Positions 1-8,624 of a stretch of DNA of 14,225 nt are shown one piece after another. The stretch is from Physocladia obscura (taxonomy: Eukaryota > Chytridiomycota > Chytridiomycetes > Chytridiales > Chytriomycetaceae). The first letter of the stretch is position 1. Every line of letters begins with the position of its first letter. Both the position numbers and the translations under genes were made by a program. The notes below the pieces were generated by a model. The model ran no database searches, was not told the origin of the DNA, and saw only the letters and a list, made by a program, of their open reading frames with translations. The stretch is taken from positions 1 through 14,225 of the forward strand of contig JADGJH010000809.1 in the NCBI GenBank assembly GCA_027596945.1, written 5' to 3'.

Positions 1-77
1 TGACGATGAAAATGATCTCAAGAAGAAGCGTATTGTACGCTTGGATCAAATTATAAATGTCAAATTAAAGGACGACA
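1..77. repeat. 77-bp inverted repeat, left arm
   Basis: Bases 1-77 are an exact reverse complement of 4093-4169; the match ends abruptly at base 78, and on the other side the window edge hides how far it continues. D5-type helicase similarity begins just after the right edge of this arm. The partner arm lies inside a minus-strand open frame (4079-4320), where it is translated as part of an acidic/basic stretch including DDENDLKKKR. The exact match suggests a recent duplication or recombination compared with the decayed genes around it. It could be the end of a longer repeat. Confidence 0.9.
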
Positions 78-956
78 TTATATTCTATTTTGACATATGC
101 AGCCTATAAATTCGGCATAGAGGACCCAATATTCAAACAAAAACTCAACGAAAACAAGGATTTAATTGTATTCAAAAACGGAGTTGACGATTTGTCGTTG
201 GGAATATTTTGGTCTATGCAGAGTACAGATAATCTCACACAATACAGGATACAATTTTCCGACTAAAGTTGACGACGCAATTTGCTCTGACATTATGAAA
301 TTCTTGAGAGATAATTATGCCGAATGAGCGAATGGTGAATTACTTACTAACGTGGTTGGCAAGTTGTTTAGATGGATATAATCGAGAAGAAACCTTTACC
401 ATTTGCACTGGAAATGGAAGGAACAGAAAAGGAATTGTGTATGAAATCATTATGCCTCGTTGGGAAAAGAAAAAGACAACTATTCCAATACAATTCAAAT
501 CAATATGCTAACCGGAGATCAATTGAAAACTGGGGCACCGTTTTCCGAACTGTTGGCTTTGAAAGGAAAACGATCAACGAAAAATTAATTGATCTTTCGT
601 TAAAAAGTCGAGTAGGCAAGTGGGTGGAAGCAGTTCATGCTTCTTTTCTAGAAAAGTACCGAGAGTATCGGAAATCTGGGCTCGACGTTCCAGAGGAGGT
701 CATTTCAATGACAAGTAATGTCCGAGAAGAAAATGATTTAGTCCGTGAATTCATTATGACGTGCTATAAAAAGGTTAATGATATTAACCTTTTTGTTCTT
801 GGGGCCGGATATGACCAGTCATTACAACAGGTTAACAATACTCGTTACAAACGTCTGAATTACAAAAAAATAGCAGAGCGACTAGGTATCACCGTGGTTA
901 GGCGAAACTGCGGCCAATTTGGGTTTATTGGGTTAAGGTCTCGGCCACTTCTTTGA
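78..956 (+). pseudogene. D5-type primase-helicase, helicase half, decayed
   Basis: Relic of the SF3 helicase part of a D5-like primase-helicase, which unwinds DNA at viral replication forks. Blocks in order: a D5_N-like block in frame 3 at about 102-243 (LNENKDLIVFKNGVDDL); a short frame 1 piece at about 244-312; a frame 2 piece at about 313-500 with a Walker A-like motif at 410-433 (GNGRNRKG, where the residue before the lysine is R instead of the usual G); a frame 1 piece at about 481-570 ending in LALKGKR; and a frame 3 C-terminal block at about 560-953 with GLDVPEEVISMTSNVREEND, typical of the D5 C-terminus. There are at least four frame changes, and a stretch between KGKR and the C-terminal block appears lost. 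The primase half lies at 12567-13534. It cannot be functional as read. Family assignment is confident; the exact virus group is not. Confidence 0.8.
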
Positions 957-1905
957 ATTATGGTAGGTACCAGCTGTTATTTGCTTTGAATAGTTCTAGT
1001 GATTTTGTTGGCGATTGTGATGTTGATGATTCGGTTGTTTCCCACTGTATCAAAATCAACTTTCAAGTTTTGAATTGGTAACAACCAACTGCAATCGTTG
1101 CAGGAAAATGTTTTATTTTGCAGAGAAATACTCCCTATGAACAACATTCCCAATTTCCAACATATCCAAATTGATTGAATCAATATTTGATGCATCAGAA
1201 TTCATTTTCAGTATTTGTTTAGTATTAGGCAAGATAAAAAATCTATAGTTTACTGTGTTTGGGAAGGAAGTATCAATTTTTCATGTGGCTCAAGCATGTA
1301 CAAAGCTTCCAATATGCAATCTATTTGCTATTGACAGCATGCCTTCAATGACTCTAAAATATAATTTGCTATTACTGAGCCTTTAAGTTATATAGTTTTG
1401 TTGTCAAGTGGCAATTGGAAGCATAAGGGATATAGGGTAGGGATACTTTCAGAAAAATGCTAGGAAAGTCCATTCTTTTCAGATTATCAGTAAAATAATG
1501 AGACCATTTCAACAGTCAATTAAATTTAGATTGCAGGTTGCTATTTCTTTATAATTAATGTTGAATTTGAGATATCCAAAAAAAAAAATTCAAAATAGTA
1601 TATTTTAAATGTCTCTATCGTTTCAGAAAATACTGTGGTTTGAGGATTAAATGTCATCTTGGTGTTGAGTATGATTTGCTAAGGATTGATTTAGTGAAAC
1701 TATGATATGAAACATATTCTAATGTGTAATTTATAAATTTTTAGTGATATATTTGTATGTGTTGTACTGTAGATAAATAATAATAAAAACCGTTAATAAA
1801 TAAACATTATAAAACAATTTAATAAATAAAGTGTATAAAAAATTTAAATAAATATGAATATATATTAAAAAATATATTTCCCATTTTACATAAAAATAAT
1901 CCAAG

Positions 1906-1975
1906 TTTTATTTATTAAATGCGAAAGCAGCAACAATACGTATCAATATGAAACAGTCCAAAAATATGATAAAAC
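1906..1975. repeat. Dispersed repeat A, copy 1
   Basis: Contains TTTATTAAATGCGAAAGCAG followed by a CAGTCCAAAAAT-like stretch. The same arrangement recurs at 7308-7376 (TTATTAAACCCGAAAGCAG, then TGGTCCAAAAAAT). Partial copies are at about 4749-4786 and at the right end of the window near 14200-14222. The copies are diverged and non-coding, so this looks like an old dispersed repeat of the host or of the inserted element. Confidence 0.7.
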
Positions 1976-2191
1976 TGCTATGATTTAAGTGGGTTGACAA
2001 AGAAATTTACCCCACATGATTTGTATCGATACAAACTATTTTCAAGCTTGCAACTTGTTTATTTTCCTGAAGATGATTATTATAAAACTCAAAACTTTGA
2101 AAATTATTGAGTATTTTGATGATTGATGTGTTGTATTGCAATAATTGTGAATAATGATAATGATTCGAATAAAATTTTATGTTAGAAAAAC

Positions 2192-2264
2192 TATTGTGAT
2201 TAATACATTTTATTTTCATTCACATCATTTTTTATATGGAGTAATGAAATTTTTATGATTTGTA
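2192..2264. repeat. Dispersed repeat B, copy 1
   Basis: Direct repeat of about 75 bp shared with 13868-13940. Both copies contain TATTGTGATTAATACATTTT, then a TTTTCATTC core, TATATGGAGTAAT and TATGATTTG(T/C)ATCG. Similarity continues weakly upstream. Small open frames in both copies share a short peptide only because of this repeat. Confidence 0.85.
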
Positions 2265-2343
2265 TCGCTTTATTATTATTTGTGATCTCGTTGATCTCGC
2301 ATCTCTCATTGATAAATTGATTGTCAGAAAACAAATTAACCAA

Positions 2344-3657
2344 TCAAAACTTCAACAATTTGTTTTCGTTAATGTGCTTGCATGATAGAGTCATTACTAA
2401 TTCCTTGTCAATATTACCAACAACAGCCAAAACAAAAACACAGACACATTCAACAATAAACCTCGTTCTTTTTTGATGTAGATTACTTGATGTCAGCAAA
2501 TCCAAAACTGACAACACAGTTGTTTTAAATGTCGTTGTGTCTTTCTCAATACTACCTATCCATTTTCCTGTGAGCTCTGTGTCCATTTTCTGAAACACTC
2601 CATTTCTACTCCACTTGTCAAACTTCTTTTCTAAAGATGCAAGAGTTGGTTTGAGATAATTCATTCCAATCATTGTGGATGAGAAGTTGTGTTCAAGTGA
2701 ATATATGTTGTACTTTGTCATTTTATCCAGATGCTTGATTAAAGTTCTTGCAATTATTATCCATTGCTTATCAGTATCAAGTTGACTGGAACCAATATTT
2801 GCAAGAAGGGAAAGATCAAAAGAAAAAGCCAGTAGATACAATAATTCCAACGGACTTTTAAAAAAATTTGATATAGATAGAACCTTGGCTGATATTAACT
2901 CCACTATCTCAGTTGGTAATACAACAGCATATTTAGCCCGTGGGTCTAAGACAGCTAACACAATTGCAACGTTTTTCACAGCAATCTCAAAGTCCCGAGT
3001 GTCAATTATTTTTGATGCTACACCCCCTACTTTCCGCTCATCACTAAATCTTACTCTGTCAAACAATTGGTCTGCTGTAAGGTCTTCTTGAAGTCTATCA
3101 ACGTATGATGTGAAATTAGTAGATCCGCTTGCATGCATCATCATTCTATTTCCAGAGAATATTAATGCCTTTCCTTTTGCAAAATATTTCTCTGAGTTTA
3201 ATTCAACCAATACTTCAGGTACTGAATTCCAAAGCCCTAATGTCATTCGTCCAATCCGTAAAAGTTCATTGCATCCTAACGGTCTGTCAATTTCAATCAA
3301 ACTGTCATTGGAGACAACATCACTCCAACAGCAAAAGTCTCCCCAAACGGGAATTGACTTGAATCCAGGTCCACATACTAACGCACCAAGCAGTGATGTA
3401 TTAGAGATTCCATAGGCCTTTGAAATTTTTGTCATCTTCTTGCATCGAATCACAAACTCCAATAAAATATCGTAATCAACTCCAAGCAATGATTTCAAGC
3501 CCCCCTGCCACAGGGTTGTAACATATGCAAACACAAAGCCTTCATAAGTAATGGCTGTCAAAGGGTCCATTAAACCAGATATACATTCCGCTCCTACATA
3601 AATAAACAATATAGCAGGAAGTATTATACCAATGATAATTGATGTAGTGCAAGACAC
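2344..3657 (-). CDS. Unrecognised 437-codon open frame (copy 1, main part)
   Basis: Longest open frame in the window, and striking in such decayed AT-rich sequence. I do not recognise the family. The N-terminal part has a strongly hydrophobic segment (about residues 4-23, rich in I and L) and a second one lies near the C-terminus (about 400-413). The rest is helical-looking with scattered charge. The listed start is a GTG. The first in-frame ATG is residue 30 (3568-3570), and the frame stays open upstream to a TGA at 3703-3705. Beyond that the same frame continues to 4106 with one more TGA, so the true gene was probably longer and this is its major surviving part. A partly similar copy lies at 4960-5496. 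The overall size would fit a viral structural or nucleocapsid protein, but that is only a guess. Confidence 0.55.
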   Translation of the reverse strand: MSCTTSIIIGIILPAILFIYVGAECISGLMDPLTAITYEGFVFAYVTTLWQGGLKSLLGVDYDILLEFVIRCKKMTKISKAYGISNTSLLGALVCGPGFKSIPVWGDFCCWSDVVSNDSLIEIDRPLGCNELLRIGRMTLGLWNSVPEVLVELNSEKYFAKGKALIFSGNRMMMHASGSTNFTSYVDRLQEDLTADQLFDRVRFSDERKVGGVASKIIDTRDFEIAVKNVAIVLAVLDPRAKYAVVLPTEIVELISAKVLSISNFFKSPLELLYLLAFSFDLSLLANIGSSQLDTDKQWIIIARTLIKHLDKMTKYNIYSLEHNFSSTMIGMNYLKPTLASLEKKFDKWSRNGVFQKMDTELTGKWIGSIEKDTTTFKTTVLSVLDLLTSSNLHQKRTRFIVECVCVFVLAVVGNIDKELVMTLSCKHINENKLLKF

Positions 3658-3705
3658 CCGAGCAGGGATTTTGATATCAGTAATTGGACATAAGTTTTTG
3701 AGTCA

Positions 3706-4106
3706 ATATGTTGTCGCAGTACTTAATCTATCTCAGATGCGCGCAATTTTCCACCAACATAACGAAGATATGCATAGATTACTTGAGTATGTCGAATGCG
3801 GCTGGCTCTGGCAAAAATATCGTCTTTCAACTCTTTCTTCGACAGAAAGATGCCTGTTGAATAAATAGTCTGCAGCAAGAATGACAAAGTCATCAATTTC
3901 ACTAAATAATTGTTTCCCGTTTACAAAAGCATATCGTCTTAATGGAGATGAATATCTATCTGAATCAGCTGACGAAACTAGTAAAAGTTCATAAATTCGT
4001 GGTTTCGGTACAGGAAGGTAAACATACTCATCAATTTTATGCTGTATGAATGATGAATTGCTGTTTGCAAAAGCAGTTTCAAGGGAAATGATTGTCGTCC
4101 TTTAAT
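3706..4106 (-). pseudogene. 5' part of the copy 1 gene, interrupted by a TGA
   Basis: Same reading frame as the 437-codon frame downstream, separated from it by TGA at 3703-3705 and containing a second TGA at 3733-3735. It encodes about 120 residues including RIYELLLVSSADSDRYSSPL and the LRRYAFVNGKQ block. This block is repeated at 5100-5290 as LRRYAFINGKQ, which shows it is true protein-coding sequence. The aligned second copy has TATTTTGAC where this copy has TATTGAC, so the stop at 3703 looks like the result of a small deletion, not a recoded codon. Family unknown. Confidence 0.6.
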
Positions 4107-4320
4107 TTGACATTTATAATTTGATCCAAGCGTACAATACGCTTCTTCTTGAGATCATTTTCATCGTCAGGACCATTTTTTCGAACCAGTCCCGGGCATA
4201 GAGATCTTTCAAAATAACAGTCGTTGTACAGAAATGCACAATAATTTTCATAGTTTTCGAAATCCACTTGTTTGTTGAGCCGTCCCATGACCACCAGCAG
4301 TGAAGTACCAAAAGTCACAT
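4079..4320 (-). CDS. Short open frame upstream of the copy 1 gene
   Basis: About 79 codons with a polar sequence including VDFENYENYCAFLYNDCYF. No ATG at the listed 5' end (GTG); an internal ATG follows about ten codons in. Immediately upstream on this strand is a T-run ending in CCCAG at about 4327, which resembles a 3' splice site, so this may be an exon start. The 77-bp inverted-repeat arm (4093-4169) forms its C-terminal third, and its end overlaps the start of the next open frame in a different phase. It could be the N-terminal part of the same gene joined by a frameshift. Function unknown. Confidence 0.35.
4093..4169. repeat. 77-bp inverted repeat, right arm
   Basis: Exact reverse complement of bases 1-77. 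The two arms enclose about 4 kb containing the helicase relic and most of the copy 1 gene. On the left side the neighbour is D5-like sequence, on this side the unrecognised duplicated gene, so the repeat joins two different contexts. Confidence 0.9.
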
Positions 4321-4950
4321 GACTGGGAAAAAAAAAACTATGGCTTTTTTTTTAATCTTAATTTTACATTCACGTACATATACACCTTTATGTGGTATAA
4401 TAACAAAACCAGGTGTCATTTATCGATACATAAAAGAGAAATTATTGGAATTAAGAGCATAATAATAGCAATAATTTTACTTAAACTAACTAAATAAGAA
4501 TATCAAAAAATATCAAGATAGTTTGAAATTTGATTGATTGTACTGTTGGTTCTTGGAACTCTGATAAGTTTAAAAACATTTTTGTATCGATAGGAATTGA
4601 TCGATCCTAAAATTAATTAAAATGGTAACAAACTAGTTACACGGAGAAGATAAAAATGATGAAATTATTTATCGTTATTTAATTGAAAATATTTTTGTTG
4701 CTGTTTTCAAACAACTGGAAATAAAAAACTTCCTTAAAAACAAAAAAAACATGAGATGGTCGAAAAAATTTGCTGAATTATTTTTAGTACTTTGGACTGT
4801 ATATTCAGACATTCTGTTGGCTGCCTGCTATCTTCTCCATCTTTTCAATTTTTGAATATCATAAATAGTTTCGTTGCTGCCAATACTTGAATCCGTCAAG
4901 GGTGGTATTTTCAGGAATCAATCTATTATACTTGGCCAGCAGAATGTATC
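4321..4950. other. AT-rich spacer between gene copies
   Basis: Homopolymer A and T runs, one ATCGAT palindrome (about 4418) and a TATCGATAGGAATTGATCGATC stretch near 4586-4606. A partial copy of dispersed repeat A occupies about 4749-4786, next to the decayed 3' end of the second gene copy. No gene is supported. Confidence 0.4.
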
Positions 4951-4959
4951 AAGCTCCTA

Positions 4960-5496
4960 TACACAGTGTGAACGGATGTTGATATCAACACCATTTTTGA
5001 ATTTCAGTAATTTGACGTTTGGAGTCAAAATATGCTGTCGCAGTACTCAGATGCACGCAAATAAATAGTTTGACCTATTGTTAGTGGCATTTGGAACATA
5101 ATTTTCATCTGTGTGAAGCAAATAGAGCTATTTCTTCAACAGAAAGACCCTTGTTGAGTAAATAGTTTGCAACAAAAATGACAAAATTGTTTGCCGTTTA
5201 TAAAAGCATATCGTCTTAATGGAAAGGAATATCTATCTGAGTCAGCTGACAAAACAAGTAGAAGTTCTTCATAAATATCATGCAACATGACAAAGACAAG
5301 TTCGGAAATTAAGTTGTTAGTATTAGTATTTTCTATTATTTGTTTGTAATTGGTTACGTTTCATTGGTTTAGGATACTTTGACACACCTAGTATTACATC
5401 AGGAGTACTGTATTTTATACTGCAGGAAGGATCTTCATCGTGGGGTATTATTGAGGATGGATACTCCAGAGAACGAACTTTCGAAGAATGATTCAT
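4960..5496 (-). pseudogene. Second, decayed copy of the unrecognised gene
   Basis: An ATG at 5496 opens a 57-codon frame to 5323 (MNHSSKVRSLEY..., rich in S and P). After two closely spaced stops and a frame change, sequence similar to the 3706-4106 segment follows: LVLSADSDRYSFPLRRYAF, then LSTATAYFDSKRQITE, matching LSTATTY in copy 1. A deletion after INGKQ removes several residues and shifts the frame. Further downstream, to about 4850, an open stretch with LIPENTTLDGF continues with more stops. It lies in the same orientation as copy 1, about 1.3 kb away, so this is a tandem duplication that diverged. Family unknown. Confidence 0.6.
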
Positions 5497-5499
5497 TGT

Positions 5500-6261
5500 G
5501 AAGAGTCGTGTAGCCGATATGATTGAATAGTAACAGTCCCTGTTGCGTTAAACATGGTTGACTATAATTAAAACAAATAGCAGTACTCACAATAATATAC
5601 AATTAACTCAAACTCGAGGGAATAGTATTGAGTAAAAAATGCTAATTAGATTGTCAACAAAGTGATTGGACATGAAACACAAGCATACCAACAGCCCGCT
5701 GTATTCCGAAGATTCGCGAAGAGTCAAGATGCGTCACTGATGGCGTAATGATTTTGTGGAGACTGATCGTCACAAAAAAGTATAGAGGTTGCAATTTTTT
5801 AATATGTTGTATATTCAATATTTTATAAGCAATAATTTCAAAACCAAAACTCTCTGAATAAAAACTTACACAAAAACCAGATATCGAAGCAAAATGAAAC
5901 AAAGTATGTTGGGTGATCCATTCTTTTTTTAATTTTTATTTTTAGCCCGAGTTTTCCCACAAGACTCTTACTTACAATGGTTGATATACTTATACGTTGG
6001 GGTGGGATGTGGCAATGGAAGGATGCGTATGCGTTCCAAACAAAAATTAGTAAGAATAATTTAGGACAACCGAAAAAGACTAATTAACAATGCTACAATT
6101 TAACTAACCCCTTCAGTGATTCTTTTCGAAATATCGTGCTGTACGGAATCGTTTCGAATGAGAATTTGATTTGAACTTCATGGGACAATATGAATTCACT
6201 TTATTTGACTTATTCTCAAGGTTACAGAGGATATCAGCAAAACCTTTTAGCTGTTCAGAAA
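5500..6261. other. Mostly non-coding stretch with a possible minus-strand exon
   Basis: No long gene. A minus-strand segment at 5689-5762 (74 nt) is open in one frame, has TTTTTTGTGACGATCAG before it and GTATGC after it, and is less AT-rich than its surroundings, so it could be an exon. A 36-codon plus-strand frame starts at ATG 5977 (MVDILIRWGGMWQWK) without further support. The rest is AT-rich. Confidence 0.3.
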
Positions 6262-6843
6262 TTAGTCCAACTTGAATTTGCTCCGAATGTCCTGCATCGT
6301 AAAATATACAGCATTTAAATCCTCAGCTTCATCTGGTACTCCCAAAAAACCCAAATTTGGGGGGATCATAGTAGCCCTGCGAAATTCGCGATGATTAGAT
6401 CGATTCATCCCACGAAGAACAAGCTCGTCCGCCAATCTTTTGTCACTTCCCGTCTCGTTATGGAGCCCTAACACGTAATTTGCATTGAGAACAACCGCGT
6501 CCAATCCGAATCGGCCTTTCCACCCGAAATAGGTCTTATACGCCGAACTAATAATGAAATTTATGAGGTCTGCTGCTGTCGTCCCTTCATAGACCCAGTA
6601 GCCAGGATTTGACTTTGGCCCACCAAATGGATTTGGAGACGAGTAGATGAACAAAATGCCAGCCAAGCAATAAATAAGCCTGTCAGGATGAACTCTAGAC
6701 GCCTGAAAACATTCAAAAACTTTGGTGACTCCATTATTGCATAATTTGTCTAATGGAATTTTCGCAGCGCAAGGCGTTACTGAGATTTTGTTTGACTCCG
6801 GATCGTGAGAGATTGAAACTGGCACTGGTTCAGACAAATACAA
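6262..6843 (-). CDS. Orphan open frame of about 193 codons, 5' end missing
   Basis: I do not recognise this protein. It has a well-mixed, globular composition unlike the surrounding AT-rich sequence: FGGPKSNPGYWVYEGTTAAD near the middle, then FGWKGRFGLDAVVLNANYV and GFLGVPDEAEDLNAVYF near the C-terminus. The listed start is TTG. The frame is open to a TGA at 6883-6885 with no ATG, so the 5' end is lost or is an upstream exon. A CCAACAATTTTCCCAG stretch just upstream on this strand could be a 3' splice site. The stop is TAA. A fragment of an endogenous viral coat or nucleocapsid gene is possible but unproven. Confidence 0.5.
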   Translation of the reverse strand: MYLSEPVPVSISHDPESNKISVTPCAAKIPLDKLCNNGVTKVFECFQASRVHPDRLIYCLAGILFIYSSPNPFGGPKSNPGYWVYEGTTAADLINFIISSAYKTYFGWKGRFGLDAVVLNANYVLGLHNETGSDKRLADELVLRGMNRSNHREFRRATMIPPNLGFLGVPDEAEDLNAVYFTMQDIRSKFKLD

Positions 6844-6995
6844 GTGAGTTGATTTCGGTGGGCCTAGATAATAGCTTATGGTTCAGTGCTGGGAAAATTG
6901 TTGGTTTACTGAGTTGATGCGGTTTTACCAGATCGGATCAACACCGTAGTTGAATATCTCATTTTGCGCTTACGTAGTTAAGAAAGCGTTTACCT

Positions 6996-7187
6996 ATGGA
7001 TTTGTCGAATAAAATTCGCCTTGAAGATTTGGCGACAGTTCACTCGGCTGTTTCTGTACAAGATGAAAAAAATTAGTTTGATGCTTTGGAGACTCTTTTT
7101 TCCCCAGAATTATTAAGCATTGCCGTTGTTTTGATGAAAAATGCCTCTGAGTATGCAGTGTGTGCAGCCGTGACTCTGTCAGGGTAA
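6996..7187 (+). pseudogene. Broken small gene
   Basis: An ATG at 6996 begins MDLSNKIRLEDLATVHSAV. After 26 codons a TAG (7074-7076) interrupts the frame, which then continues in phase for 36 codons (FDALETLFSPELLSIAVVL...) to a TAA at 7185-7187. An overlapping frame adds LVEQKILEEEKG before an AT-rich stretch. The composition looks coding on both sides of the TAG, so a nonsense-mutated gene is more likely than chance. Family unknown. Confidence 0.35.
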
Positions 7188-7307
7188 TGGTTTTGGTTGA
7201 ACAGAAGATTTTAGAGGAAGAAAAAGGTACATTTTTTTATTTTTGTGAAACTATTTGAGAAGATTTTTTATATATAAAGAATAAATATCAGAAAAACTAT
7301 CATAAAT

Positions 7308-7376
7308 TATTTATTAAACCCGAAAGCAGCAACGATGCTATGAAATGGTCCAAAAAATTTGCTGAATTATTTTAAC
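7308..7376. repeat. Dispersed repeat A, copy 2
   Basis: Shares GAAAGCAGCAAC and the following TGGTCCAAAAAAT segment with copy 1 at 1906-1975, and AAAAAATTTGCTGAATTATTTT with 4749-4786. Flanking motifs AATAAATATCAGAAAA occur on both sides (about 7275 and 7424). It lies just upstream of the next gene, whose 5' end lacks an ATG, so repeat insertion may have removed that gene's start. Confidence 0.65.
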
Positions 7377-7418
7377 ATTTTCAATAAATAATAACAAAAA
7401 TAAAATAAATAAGAATAA

Positions 7419-8098
7419 ATTAATAAATATCAGAAAAGGATAAAAATTATTCACCGCAGAAACAAGTTGAAGAAAAGCCCAAAAACACTACTTCAATATT
7501 GTACAAGGACAATTGGAGAAGACGTGTTGCAGGCATTGGAAGAAGAGAAGATTGAAAGAAAAGAAGCAATCGCACTGGAAAAATTAACTTTGACAAGGCA
7601 TTATTTTGATTCTCAAGTCAAAGTACATCTACTCAATGAATCCACAGTCCAAAAAGTATGGGAGTACAATTTGAACACGGATTTTATTAAAAAGGTTAAA
7701 TGTGTTGCATACTGTCACAACAATCTTGATGACACTGTTAGACTCCAAATAATTTATCTTGAGAAAGTGCAAAAAGTATTGAACATAAATCATTTATTTG
7801 CCAGTCACAGTGTGAAGGCTGATGATATAGAGCGTCCAAGTTGCATATCAGCCGAATCTTTAACATTGCCGTTGGTGATATTGATTCAATAATGTCAGTT
7901 GATGCAAAGGAGAGTATACTCAAGTGTATCTTTAAAAAAACTGTATTTGGTAATTTCAGTGCTTCAACAACCGTTGCTAAAATCAAGGTTGATGGCAAAA
8001 GAAAATCCAAAAAAGTCAAGACAGGTGACTACAAGTACAGCAATCAATTAAACAAACAATTCAACATTAATAGTAATATATGTGAAATACTCGTGTGA
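7419..8098 (+). pseudogene. Unrecognised gene with one frameshift
   Basis: A plus-strand frame open from 7419, with no ATG, encodes a charged helical stretch (VLQALEEEKIERKEAIALEK) followed by a mixed region to a TAA near 7892. Around 7841-7870 the coding sense moves to another frame, which continues with AVGDIDSIMSVDAKESIL and a lysine-rich tail (KIKVDGKRKSKKVKTGDYK) to TGA at 8098. Composition supports coding before and after the shift, so a single indel probably broke one gene of roughly 220 residues. The basic tail could bind nucleic acid. The next gene begins 46 bp downstream. I do not recognise the family. Confidence 0.45.
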
Positions 8099-8144
8099 AA
8101 AGGAAAAAATTAAAATATTTTCTTCTTCTAAAGCCTAAGTGAAA

Positions 8145-8570
8145 ATGAGCAATGAAACAAAACAAGCCAACCTGGAAACTTTGTTTTCCACTATGGATCT
8201 CAGCATCGATTCTACAAAAAATACAGCAATACATGATCTCATTGTATTTGTGTCAGGAATGCTTGGTGTAAAAGATCCATTTTCTTTAAATCACATTCCA
8301 TATAAACGAATTGAGAGTCTTTTTCCATTTTACTGCAAAAATATACAGTATTTAATCAATCTTGACATTGTTGATCCAATACAAGCAAATATGTCCAAAA
8401 ATAAGGACTGGTGCAAATATGTTACAAAACAAATCTTTTTGCAAATTGCTTCCGAACGTCATCCAGATCCAATCAAATTTCGTGAGCCAGGGTATCTGCT
8501 TGTAAACTGTATTAATAAATACATGAAAATGCGGGGTAGCGGTGAGACTATTTTTGATCTTTTATACTGA
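8145..8570 (+). CDS. Intact orphan gene, 141 residues
   Basis: Complete frame from ATG 8145 to TGA 8568-8570. The ATG is preferred over an in-frame GTG two codons upstream and sits in a favourable GAAAATGAG context. The protein is soluble-looking and mostly helical: an N-terminal polar segment (MSNETKQANLETLFSTMDL), a central hydrophobic patch around DLIVFVSGMLGVKDPF, and a C-terminal half with ASERHPDPIKFREPGYLLV. No membrane segment or known motif is seen. It follows the frameshifted gene at 7419-8098 on the same strand and precedes a MITE-like element. Its intactness next to broken neighbours is notable. Family unknown. Confidence 0.6.
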   Translation: MSNETKQANLETLFSTMDLSIDSTKNTAIHDLIVFVSGMLGVKDPFSLNHIPYKRIESLFPFYCKNIQYLINLDIVDPIQANMSKNKDWCKYVTKQIFLQIASERHPDPIKFREPGYLLVNCINKYMKMRGSGETIFDLLY

Positions 8571-8602
8571 TTACTGGGGCATTTCTGAATTGTACCTTTT
8601 AT

Positions 8603-8624
8603 GTTATAAAACTGTTATAAAACT
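8603..8624. repeat. 11-bp tandem duplication
   Basis: GTTATAAAACT occurs twice in direct succession, ending exactly at the left end of the MITE-like element. It may be a replication-slippage product or a trace of insertion. Confidence 0.6.

Larger units (their letters stand above)
957..2343. other. AT-rich stretch without a convincing gene
   Basis: No convincing gene. A plus-strand open stretch at about 1000-1170 is too short and too broken by stops to call. From about 1750 the sequence is built from TTAATAAATAAA-like units and then two dispersed repeats, described separately. The minus-strand open frame at 2007-2219 lies across one of these repeats and is not treated as a gene. Confidence 0.5.

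Noticed and set aside
2007..2219. Conserved small protein shared with the frame at 13824-14036
   Set aside because: The shared peptide comes from dispersed repeat B; the rest of the two frames is unrelated.
3703..3735. Reassigned stop codons (TGA as Trp, TAA/TAG as Gln) to explain interrupted frames
   Set aside because: Intact genes here end at TGA (8568-8570, 9832-9834) or TAA and use TGG for tryptophan; frame changes and deletions accompany the stops, which points to decay.
1..4169. A complete Polinton-type element bounded by the 77-bp inverted repeats
   Set aside because: Only about 4 kb lie between the arms, with no integrase, protein-primed polymerase, ATPase or capsid gene visible.
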